From the NCBI GenBank assembly GCA_035465395.1, contig DATHRK010000006.1:62001-126000 (forward strand): a stretch of 64,000 nucleotides of DNA, read 5' to 3'. How positions within the stretch are numbered: position 1 is the stretch's first letter; every line of letters starts with the position of its first letter. This document shows, in pieces, positions 53,102-60,664 of this stretch. Position numbers and translations under genes: made by a program. The stretch is from DATHRK01 sp035465395. Its GTDB lineage: Bacteria; Gemmatimonadota; Gemmatimonadetes; Longimicrobiales; RSA9. The notes beneath the pieces are model-generated. The model was not told the origin of the DNA, did not search any database, and saw only the letters and a program-made list of their open reading frames with translations.

Positions 53102-54879
53102 GGGGTCGCCCCCACACCGGCCTGTGCGGAGTCGAGGCGTATCGCCAGGTTCGCGTCACGTCCGTCGTTGGCGCGAATGGTCATGACGACCGCGGCGCAT
53201 TCTTCGGCCACGCCGAATGCAGGAAAGCGGACGCCCCGCACGGCGCCGTGACCGCCGGCGAGAGTGCGTACCTCATCGTACCCCGCGGTGCGCAGGACCA
53301 GGGTTCCCACGGGCGCGACGAACGTCGGGGGCGCCGCCCCCGCGGGCTGCCAGGACGGGTCAAGGTGCAGCGGTACGGTGACGCGGCCCCGCCACCTCCG
53401 GTCCACGCGGTCGCGGATCGTCCATGTGGCGCCCTCCCCATGAACCTCGCGGCAATGGAGGGCCTTGGAGTGGTAGGCGCGGCACTCCCCGCGGAAGCGG
53501 TAGGCTCCCTCGTCGGAGCTGCTCTCCACCAAGCGCGCGCGAGGCCGCCGGCCGACGCGGAAGGAGGACCAGATCTCGGCCTGCTCGGCCTCACCGAGCT
53601 TCGCGGTGTTATGCGCACCGGTGCTGCGGGCGTACGACCTGTCGGCGTCCAGGCCATAGTCCCTCACCCCGGTGTCCACGACCACCGGCGCACCTTCGAT
53701 CCAGAGCTCGAAGGAAAGCAGATCGCAGTGTGCGTGGCCCGGCTGGTCCGCCGCCCCGAACGCTCCGCAGCGGGTGAGAAATTTCGTGCGGCGAGCGGGC
53801 TCGGCCCAGCCGTGGAAGCCGGACGCGGCCAGGTCGATGACTCCCGCCGGCTCGGGCGGGGACCACGCCAACACCGCTCGCGCGATCGAGGCCAGCGCCG
53901 CGGGCGTGAGGGCGTGGCCCGCGGCCGCGTCGCCGAATTGGTGCCAGGACCCGTCGGGCCGCACGAACACGCGCGCCGCGCTTGCCATGCGCCGGCCGAT
54001 CGCGTGCTCCGCCGCCCACCGACCGCCCTCCGTGGCCTCTGCGATCGCGACCGCTTGGAGGAGGTCCTCCAACACGAGCGCGTGGTACATGGGCGACCGC
54101 TCGTAATGGACGCCATCCGCCAGCACCTGGCGACGTAGCTGGCGTCGCAATCCGGCCCGGCCGCGGCGGAGCAGGCGCTTCCCGGTCGGAGGCGGCAGGA
54201 CGGCGCCCGCCAGGATGAGCGCGGTGTAGTTGCGCACCACGTGATTGCCGCCGACGTGGTGCTCGACACATCGCGCCAGGTAGCGGGCCTGGTGTTCGAG
54301 GCTCGCGACCCACCGGGCGAGGAACGCCGGGTCCAGGTCGTCCGCGACGAGCGCGAGCGCTCGGACCCAGCGCACGATCCGCGTGGATGTCGGGTAGGGA
54401 TCCCAACCGTCCCCGAGCTGATCGGCCGTCGCGTCGATCCAGCTCGAGACCAGCTTTCGGAGGAGATCCAGGTGTCGGTCCGCGCCGTTCGCGCGGTAGG
54501 AGCGCGCCAGACTCTCCGCTATCTCGAAGTAGTGAAGGTGGTACGTCCAGAGCCGGCTCTCCACCCTGGCGGTCCAGTCCGGCAACGACCCGAGATCGCG
54601 GGTGAGCCCCTGAAAGCGAAAGAGCCCGCGCGCAGCGTCTTCGGCAACCTCCGAATGCGTGCGAGGCAACCCGCGGTCGTCGGGGAACGACTCCACGACC
54701 GGTCGCAGGACACGCAGCGTGGCCGCGACGGCGGCGAGGGCATCTCCGGCGGGTGGGAAGGAGCGCGGCTGGATCGCGTGACGCAGGGCACCACGCACCA
54801 GGGGCCGGAGGGGCCGGGCCACGATCTGTCGGACGCCGAGACCGCGCACGGTGCGGAGCCACAGGAGGACGCCCTTCAT
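53098..54879 (-). CDS. Heparinase II/III-family protein
   Basis: This 593-residue protein resembles heparinase II/III-family proteins common in polysaccharide loci. An alpha/alpha-toroid N-terminal part carries WTYHLHYFEIAESLARSY, WDPYPTSTRIVRW and HHVGGNHVVRNYTALILAG. A beta-sandwich part follows with AADQPGHAHCDLLSFELWIEG, VVDTGVRDY and TGAHNT. The NH..N, Y and H residues resemble lyase active-site positions. No signal peptide is visible, so it may act in the cytoplasm or need a partner for export; in such loci these proteins are thought to modify or trim a uronic-acid polymer. It overlaps its neighbours by ATGA and GTGA. Confidence 0.88.
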   Translation of the reverse strand: MKGVLLWLRTVRGLGVRQIVARPLRPLVRGALRHAIQPRSFPPAGDALAAVAATLRVLRPVVESFPDDRGLPRTHSEVAEDAARGLFRFQGLTRDLGSLPDWTARVESRLWTYHLHYFEIAESLARSYRANGADRHLDLLRKLVSSWIDATADQLGDGWDPYPTSTRIVRWVRALALVADDLDPAFLARWVASLEHQARYLARCVEHHVGGNHVVRNYTALILAGAVLPPPTGKRLLRRGRAGLRRQLRRQVLADGVHYERSPMYHALVLEDLLQAVAIAEATEGGRWAAEHAIGRRMASAARVFVRPDGSWHQFGDAAAGHALTPAALASIARAVLAWSPPEPAGVIDLAASGFHGWAEPARRTKFLTRCGAFGAADQPGHAHCDLLSFELWIEGAPVVVDTGVRDYGLDADRSYARSTGAHNTAKLGEAEQAEIWSSFRVGRRPRARLVESSSDEGAYRFRGECRAYHSKALHCREVHGEGATWTIRDRVDRRWRGRVTVPLHLDPSWQPAGAAPPTFVAPVGTLVLRTAGYDEVRTLAGGHGAVRGVRFPAFGVAEECAAVVMTIRANDGRDANLAIRLDSAQAGVGATP

Positions 54880-55865
54880 GATGCCGCGACCGTCGCCCGG
54901 AGGCCGTCGGCCAGGCGCACGCGGGGCCGCCAGTCGGTGGCGGCCCTGAGCGCCTCCGTGCGCACGACGAGGGTGCCTCGCAGGCGCTCGAGGGCCTCCG
55001 ACGTGATCGGCGCCGGGAGGCCCAGCGCACGTGCGAGGTCGCCGGCCCGGGCGAGGGCGAACAGCACGGCATCCGGGACCGAGATCAGCCGCGCCTGGCG
55101 GCCGACCGCGGTAGCGAGCATGCGCACCAGCTCGGGCGTCGACACGCTCTCATCATCGGCCACGGTGAAGACGCGCCGGCTCGCGCCGGGCGCCGTCGCT
55201 ACGGTCACGATGGCGTCGATGAGATTGTCGATGTAGACGAAGCTGCGTCGGTTGCGTATGCCGCCGAGCGGGACGACCGGCAGCACCCGCACCATACGGA
55301 GAAGCCGCCGCATGTTGCCCGGGTTCCCCGGCCCGTACACCAGCGGAGGGCGCAAGACGCACCAGTCCGGCAGGCCGGCGGAGAGACGCGCCGCGAGCGC
55401 TGCCTCGGCCGAGAGCTTGCTGCGGCCGTAGGGGGTCGACACCGCCTCTCCGCCCTCCACCTCCCCGGCCGCGGACGGGCCGCCGCGCTCGCGTTCGGCC
55501 GCAACGGCGGCAATGGAACTCACCAGGACCAGCCTGCGCACGCTTCCCGCGTCGGCCACCTGATCGGCGAGTCGAGCGACGGCGCGGTGGTTCACCCGGT
55601 CGAACGCCTCCTCGTCGAGCGCCTTACGCCCGCGGCGGTGCGCCCGGCCAGCCGTGTGCACGACGACCGCGACGCCGTCGAGAGCCGCGCGCCACTCGGT
55701 GTGGTCGCCCAACTCGCCTACCGCCAATCCCTCCACGCCAGCGGGGATCGGCGAGGCCGCGTTGCGCACGGCGCCGCGCACCGGCACCCCCGACGCGTGG
55801 AGCTGGCGGCACAAGGCCGAGCCGAGGAATCCGTTCGCCCCGGTGACCAGGACGCGCCCGGTCAC
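54876..55865 (-). CDS. NAD-dependent epimerase/dehydratase (SDR)
   Basis: This 329-residue extended SDR is probably a nucleotide-sugar reductase or epimerase. It shows TGANGFLGSALCRQLHASG, VVVHTAGRAHRR, LVLVSSIAAVAAE and TPYGRSKLSAEAAL (catalytic Tyr and Lys). VLRPPLVYGPGNPGNMRRLL and RNRRSFVYIDNLIDAIV follow. It resembles the epimerases paired with WecA-like transferases in O-antigen loci, such as quinovosamine-type synthesis; that is inference. The GTG at 55865 overlaps the glycosyltransferase stop (GTGA). Confidence 0.87.
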   Translation of the reverse strand: MTGRVLVTGANGFLGSALCRQLHASGVPVRGAVRNAASPIPAGVEGLAVGELGDHTEWRAALDGVAVVVHTAGRAHRRGRKALDEEAFDRVNHRAVARLADQVADAGSVRRLVLVSSIAAVAAERERGGPSAAGEVEGGEAVSTPYGRSKLSAEAALAARLSAGLPDWCVLRPPLVYGPGNPGNMRRLLRMVRVLPVVPLGGIRNRRSFVYIDNLIDAIVTVATAPGASRRVFTVADDESVSTPELVRMLATAVGRQARLISVPDAVLFALARAGDLARALGLPAPITSEALERLRGTLVVRTEALRAATDWRPRVRLADGLRATVAAS

Positions 55866-57088
55866 GCGGCGCCCCCCGCCGCCCGTGTGAGCGTCGCGAG
55901 GGAGGCCCTGGCCTGGCGTTCCCTGGAGTAACGGGGGGCAGCCGCCAGGCTCGCTGCGGCGAGCGAAGCGCGGCGGGCGGGTTCGGCCGCGAGGCGCAGC
56001 ACGGCGTTCGCGAGCGCGTTCGGGTCGGCTGGCGGGACGACGATGCCGGCGCCCTCCGCGTGAACGATCGCCGACCCCTCGCCCGCCGGACCGACATAGA
56101 GGACCGGCAGACCGACCGCCATGCTCTCGAAGATCTTGGAGGGGATCACGGACGCGAAGAGCGGGTCGTCCTTGAGGTGAACGAGGCTCGCGTCGCAGAC
56201 GCTCCAGTACGCCGGCATCGCCTCCTTCTCCTGGCGGTCCACGAACACCACGTTCTCCAGACCCCGCCTCTCCGCCTCCGCCATCAGGTGCGAACGCGCC
56301 GCGCCGGCGCCGACGAGCAGGAATCGCACGCGGTTCGCCGGCACGCGTTCGGCCGCATCCAGGACGTTGTCGAGTCCGTGCGCCAGCCCGAGAGTGCCCA
56401 GGTAGCCAACGACGAAGGCATCCCCCAGTCCCAGCCGGGCGCGCAGCTCCTCGTTTGGTGCCTGGGGATGGAAGAGGCGCAGGTCTGCCCCGTTGAGGAC
56501 GACATCGATCTTGGAGCCATCCACGCCCCGCGCGATCATGTCGTCGCGATAGGAAGACGTGAACGCGATGATCCGGCGCGAGGAGCGGTAAACCCACAGC
56601 TCCAGCCGCTCAAGCAGCCGGTACAAGCGGCCCCGGCCCAGCGAGGTCGTCGAGGCGATCGAGGCCGGCCACAGGTCGCGGATCTCCGCCACGTGCGGAA
56701 CCCCGCGAAGCATGCCGAAGGCGGCACCCGCGGCGGCCGCCAGTAAGTGGGGCGAGGTGGAGATCGCGATGTCGGGGCGGCGCTCGAACAGGGCGAAAAA
56801 CAGCGCAGACACCATGTAGGAGGCGTAGTCGAGGCTGCGTCGAACGATCCCCTCGTTGGGAGCGATGTAGGTCTTCACCCGCACGATACGAATGCCATCG
56901 CGCCGCTCGATCCTCCGCCATTCGTTGCGGTACCCGTCGTAGACCCGTCCTACCGGAAAGTTGGGCGCGCTGGCGATGATGGTGACGTCGTGTCCGGCCT
57001 CGGCCCAGATGCGCGCCCGGTCGTAGACGTGCGCGGCAGGAGCGCTGGGTTCTGGAAGGAGGTGGTCCGAGAAGAAGAGGATCCTCAT
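55862..57088 (-). CDS. Glycosyltransferase family 4 (WbuB-like)
   Basis: This 408-residue GT-B fold glycosyltransferase resembles the family 4 enzymes of polysaccharide loci such as WbuB. It starts RILFFSDHLLPEPSAPAAHVYDRARIWAEAGHDV. It shows IIASAPNFPVGRVY, IRDLWPASI, VVGYLGTLGLAHGLDNVLDAA and a late PSKIFESMAVGLPVLY stretch with the acidic residue of the family E-x7-E motif. It is soluble and would work at the inner face of the membrane. The ATG at 57088 overlaps the stop of the fused oxidoreductase (ATGA). Confidence 0.92.
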   Translation of the reverse strand: MRILFFSDHLLPEPSAPAAHVYDRARIWAEAGHDVTIIASAPNFPVGRVYDGYRNEWRRIERRDGIRIVRVKTYIAPNEGIVRRSLDYASYMVSALFFALFERRPDIAISTSPHLLAAAAGAAFGMLRGVPHVAEIRDLWPASIASTTSLGRGRLYRLLERLELWVYRSSRRIIAFTSSYRDDMIARGVDGSKIDVVLNGADLRLFHPQAPNEELRARLGLGDAFVVGYLGTLGLAHGLDNVLDAAERVPANRVRFLLVGAGAARSHLMAEAERRGLENVVFVDRQEKEAMPAYWSVCDASLVHLKDDPLFASVIPSKIFESMAVGLPVLYVGPAGEGSAIVHAEGAGIVVPPADPNALANAVLRLAAEPARRASLAAASLAAAPRYSRERQARASLATLTRAAGGAA

Positions 57089-59346
57089 CCGTCCCACGAC
57101 TGCGCGGCCTGCGAGCTCGACGCCGCGGGCGCGGCAGGCGCGACCGCGACGGGGCCACCCTCGGCCAGCGAGCGGACGATCGCGAAGGTGGCCCTGCTGG
57201 TCGCCAGGTAGGAGTCCAGCGAGGGTGGGGCACGGTGGCGGCGCAGCATGTCCAGGAACGCACGCCACTCGCCGGAGTGGCCCTTGTCCTGCCGCCACCG
57301 GCTGCGGGTCACCTTCCGGGCGCCGTCGGCGTAGCACTCCAGGCGTCGGAAGTCGTCCAGTACGGCCGAGCGGCCCCGTCCGATTACCTCGATCCGCTCC
57401 TTCGGCATTCGACGATCCCCGGCGGCGGAGTACGCGACGGTGCCCACCGATCCATCGCGATAGCGAAGGCTCGCCACGAGGTCGTCGGCGGCTGCGTCGG
57501 CGCGCCCGCCCGCCGCGTACGCGAAGGCCTCGACCGGATCCGAACCGCACAGGAAGGCCATGAGGTCGACGAAGTGACAGACCTCCCCGATGATCCGCCC
57601 CCCGCCCACGTCCAGGTCGTGCACCCAGTGTGTCGGCGGCACCGCGCCGGCGTTGACCCGGATCTGCATGACGAGGCTGCCGCCTTCGGGCGCGCGGGAA
57701 AAGAAGCGCTCGAGCTCCGCGGCGAGAGGCGCATAGCGCCGGTTGTAGCCGACGAACAGAAGGCGGTCCGACGCCGCGCGAGCCGCGACCTCGACGGTCT
57801 GGAGACCCGCCTCGTCGAGCGCCAGTGGCTTCTCGCAGAACACGTGCTTCCCGGCGGCCAGGGCCTCCGCCGTCTGCGCGGCGTGCAGGTCGTGGCGAGT
57901 CGCGATGGCCACCACATCGACGGTCGGATCGCCGAGCAGCCGCCCGGCATCGGTCGCCGGGTAGTCGAAGCCGAACCGCTCGGCGGTGGCGTTCGCGGAC
58001 ACCCCCGTCGACGCCACGACGCCCACCAGGCGCAACCCCTCCACCCTGCCCATCGCGGGAAGGAGGGTCCCGGTCGCAAAGGCCCCGGCTCCCAGGAAGC
58101 CCACCCCGACCCGAGCCTCACTGCCGCCGGCTCCGGGTGCCTCCGCCGGGGGGGCGCCCCCATCCTCGGTTCGAGCGCGGGCAGCGGGCGCGGCGTCGCT
58201 CGGCGGGGCCGCCTCTCCCCCGGCAGCGCCGGGATAGGTGATGACGATCGCCAGGGGCGCTTCCGGCCCCGACCCGATCGCCTCGTACGCATCCACTGCG
58301 TCGGCGATCCCGCAGCGGCGCGTGATCAGAGGCTCGACAGCCACCGAGCCCGCGCGCAGGAGCTCCAGGAACGCCTTCATGTTCCGGTTCTCCGTCCAGC
58401 GTACGTATCCGAGTGGATAGTCCTCTCCGCCCTCCTCGTAGGCGGGGTCGTAGCGCCCGGGACCGTAGCTCCGGCTCACCCGGAACGAGAGTTCCTTCGC
58501 GAAGAACGGGCGCCGGTCGAGCTCCAGGCCCACCGCGCCCACGAGCACGATGCGGCCGCGGTCCCGGCACACCTCGGCTGCCCGGTCGATCGGATCGTTC
58601 GACGAGGTCGCGGCCGCGATCAAGACGACGTCGGCGCCGGCCCCCTCCGTGGCGTCGGCGACGGCCCGGGGGGCGTCGCCAGGGGAGACGGCGCGCTCGG
58701 CGCCGAGCGTCTCGGCGAGCCGCGCGCGGGAGGCGTCGGGATCGACGCCGATCACCCGGCAGCCTCCGGCGCGTGCGATCTGCACCGCCAGGAGCCCGAT
58801 CAGCCCGAGGCCGCTCACGACGACGGTCTCCCCCAGGGTGGGCTCGGCCAGGCGGAAGCCGTGCAGAGCGATCGCCCCGATGGTGGAGAAGGCCGCCTGC
58901 TCGGCCGAGACCCCGTCGGGAACGACCGCTACGAGGTTGCGCGGCACGCGGACGATCTCCGCGTGCGAGGCGTACCCGGCGCCGGCGCACGCCACCAACG
59001 CACCCGCCGGTACGCCTGCGACATCCGCGTGGCTTGCGAGGATCGTCCCGGCGCTCGAATAGCCGGGCGTCAACGGGGCGTCCAGACGGGAGCGAGCCAA
59101 CTCGTAGGTGCGCAGAACGCCCTCGCTCTGGACCTTCCGCAGCAGCTGCCGGACCAGGTCCGGCCTCGCCGCGGCCTTCCCCAAGACGTTCTTCCGGGCG
59201 AACTCGATCGCGGCGCGCTCGGTCCCGGTGGAGATGACGGAGGCGGCCGTTTCGACGATGACGGTACCGGGCAGGAGGGAGGGCGGCGGCACGTCGACCA
59301 CCCTGGCCTCGCCCCCGTCGGCGGACTGCACGAGCTGCTTCACCAT
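57085..59346 (-). CDS. Bi-domain oxidoreductase: zinc-type alcohol dehydrogenase-like fused to Gfo/Idh/MocA
   Basis: This 753-residue protein joins two redox modules. Residues about 1-370 resemble medium-chain alcohol dehydrogenases, with GTERAAIEFARKNVLGKA, TPGYSSAGTI and the Rossmann segment VVVSGLGLIGLLAVQIARAGG. An Ala/Pro/Gly-rich linker of about 40 residues follows. From about residue 410 to the end it is a Gfo/Idh/MocA protein, with VGFLGAGAFATGTLLPAM, CEKPLALDEAGLQ and VGYNRRYAPLAAELERF. Such fusions recur in polysaccharide loci beside heparinase-family genes; the substrate is unknown. The ATG at 59346 precedes VKQLVQ. A 106-base gap with a possible promoter separates it from the gene upstream. 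Confidence 0.9.
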   Translation of the reverse strand: MVKQLVQSADGGEARVVDVPPPSLLPGTVIVETAASVISTGTERAAIEFARKNVLGKAAARPDLVRQLLRKVQSEGVLRTYELARSRLDAPLTPGYSSAGTILASHADVAGVPAGALVACAGAGYASHAEIVRVPRNLVAVVPDGVSAEQAAFSTIGAIALHGFRLAEPTLGETVVVSGLGLIGLLAVQIARAGGCRVIGVDPDASRARLAETLGAERAVSPGDAPRAVADATEGAGADVVLIAAATSSNDPIDRAAEVCRDRGRIVLVGAVGLELDRRPFFAKELSFRVSRSYGPGRYDPAYEEGGEDYPLGYVRWTENRNMKAFLELLRAGSVAVEPLITRRCGIADAVDAYEAIGSGPEAPLAIVITYPGAAGGEAAPPSDAAPAARARTEDGGAPPAEAPGAGGSEARVGVGFLGAGAFATGTLLPAMGRVEGLRLVGVVASTGVSANATAERFGFDYPATDAGRLLGDPTVDVVAIATRHDLHAAQTAEALAAGKHVFCEKPLALDEAGLQTVEVAARAASDRLLFVGYNRRYAPLAAELERFFSRAPEGGSLVMQIRVNAGAVPPTHWVHDLDVGGGRIIGEVCHFVDLMAFLCGSDPVEAFAYAAGGRADAAADDLVASLRYRDGSVGTVAYSAAGDRRMPKERIEVIGRGRSAVLDDFRRLECYADGARKVTRSRWRQDKGHSGEWRAFLDMLRRHRAPPSLDSYLATSRATFAIVRSLAEGGPVAVAPAAPAASSSQAAQSWDG

Positions 59347-59412
59347 GCCACCCCCACCCCGTCGCGCACACGGACGGACGGCGCGCCGCACGAGCGGGCC
59401 GCTCCGGGCCCG

Positions 59413-59441
59413 AAGGTACCGGCCCCGGGCCGGGGCCGCCA
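59413..59441 (-). promoter_or_regulatory. Possible promoter before the bi-domain oxidoreductase
   Basis: TACCTT (59418-59413) is preceded 17 bases upstream by TGGCGG (59441-59436). The same TGGCGG-N17-TAnnTT arrangement occurs before the Wza-like gene. The upstream hexamer is far from a sigma-70 -35. Confidence 0.3.
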
Positions 59442-59452
59442 CACGTCCGCGC

Positions 59453-60664
59453 TCACCCCCTGGGCGCCGTACGTGCGCCGGACAGACCCGGGTCCAGCAG
59501 GCGCTTCCCTGCGGCCATCACGACCTCGGGCGCGTGCGCCGCGGATACGAATTGTCGCCCCGCCCGACCGACCGCCAGCGCGCGGGCCGGGGCGCCTACC
59601 GCCTCGACGATCCGGGCCGCCATCGCCTGGGCATCCTGCTCGACGTGGCAATGCACCCGCGGATGCACAGCGATCCCCTCCACGCCCTTCGGCGTCGTCA
59701 CCAGGCAGCGTGCGGCGGCCATTGCCACCAGGCTCTTGATCTTCACCCCGGACCCGACCTGTTGCGGGTTCACGAAGACCGTGCCGCGGCGCAACACCTC
59801 GCGGTCGTCCTCCACGAACCCCAGCCCGCTCACTCCGGCCGCGTCGCGACGCAACCGTTCCGTGCCGCGGCCGGCGAGGACGAGTCGCGCGTCCGGCGCC
59901 GCCAGGCGGACGTCGGGCCACACCGCGTCGAGGAACCAGCGCAGGCCGTGGCCTTTGCGCAGATCCGCACTGCCGACGTGCACGACCGTGCTCGGGTCCC
60001 CCGGGGGGACTCCGCCGTAGCGATCGACATCTATGGCCACCGGCAGCACGCCGTCGGGCGCGCGGCCGTAGCGGCGCAGCACCTCTTCCGCGTCTCGCCC
60101 GCTGAGCGTCCACACGCGGTCGAGACGGTGGACGGTCTGCCGTTCGAACCTGCGGATCCGGCCTCTCTCCCATGCCCAGGGTATCCGCGCCACCCCTCGG
60201 CCGAGCCCCTCGAAGACTTCTCCTAGCACGTTGTGACAGCGAGCGATCGTGCGAACCTGCAGGTGACTCGAGCGTAGCTCTGCGAGGCCACCGGCGGTGA
60301 CGAGATCCTCATAGAGGACCGTCACCTCGGCGTGGGTCCGAGCGACGTCGCGGACGACGCTCAGGACGGTTTTCACGCCGGGGGCGAGGCGGCGGAGGAT
60401 GGCGGGATCTCGACCGAGGAGACCCGCCGCGAAACGCGCGAGGGGGGAGCCGGCGTCGTGCGGGAGCTCGATTCGCCGGATGCCGCCGCCGGTGCTGCCC
60501 GCGGGGCCAGGCGCGAGCAGCACGAGGTGGTCGAAGCACGCGGAGTACACGGCGAGTCCGGAGCGCAGCGCCAGGCCGTAGCCCGTCGTCGCGCCCGGCG
60601 GCTCCGCAGCGACGACGACGACCGCTCGGGGACCGCTCCGCCCCTCCTGCTCGACCGGCTTCAG
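59453..60664 (-). CDS. Glycosyltransferase (family 4-like), probable CTG start
   Basis: This GT-B type glycosyltransferase is about 403 residues long. The C-terminal half is clear: VVHVGSADLRKGHGLRWFLDAVW, LVLAGRG, VFVNPQQVGSGVKIK and KGVEGIAVHP. The first usual start, GTG 60550, cuts into the conserved N-terminal fold. Reading upstream in frame gives AVVVVAAEPPGATTGYGLAL, a typical first strand and loop of such enzymes, yet no ATG, GTG or TTG occurs before a stop (TAA) at 60667-60665. The first codon after it is CTG at 60664, which overlaps the wzc stop as CTGA, the same geometry as its neighbours. I therefore place the start at CTG 60664. Confidence 0.8.
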   Translation of the reverse strand: MKPVEQEGRSGPRAVVVVAAEPPGATTGYGLALRSGLAVYSACFDHLVLLAPGPAGSTGGGIRRIELPHDAGSPLARFAAGLLGRDPAILRRLAPGVKTVLSVVRDVARTHAEVTVLYEDLVTAGGLAELRSSHLQVRTIARCHNVLGEVFEGLGRGVARIPWAWERGRIRRFERQTVHRLDRVWTLSGRDAEEVLRRYGRAPDGVLPVAIDVDRYGGVPPGDPSTVVHVGSADLRKGHGLRWFLDAVWPDVRLAAPDARLVLAGRGTERLRRDAAGVSGLGFVEDDREVLRRGTVFVNPQQVGSGVKIKSLVAMAAARCLVTTPKGVEGIAVHPRVHCHVEQDAQAMAARIVEAVGAPARALAVGRAGRQFVSAAHAPEVVMAAGKRLLDPGLSGARTAPRG

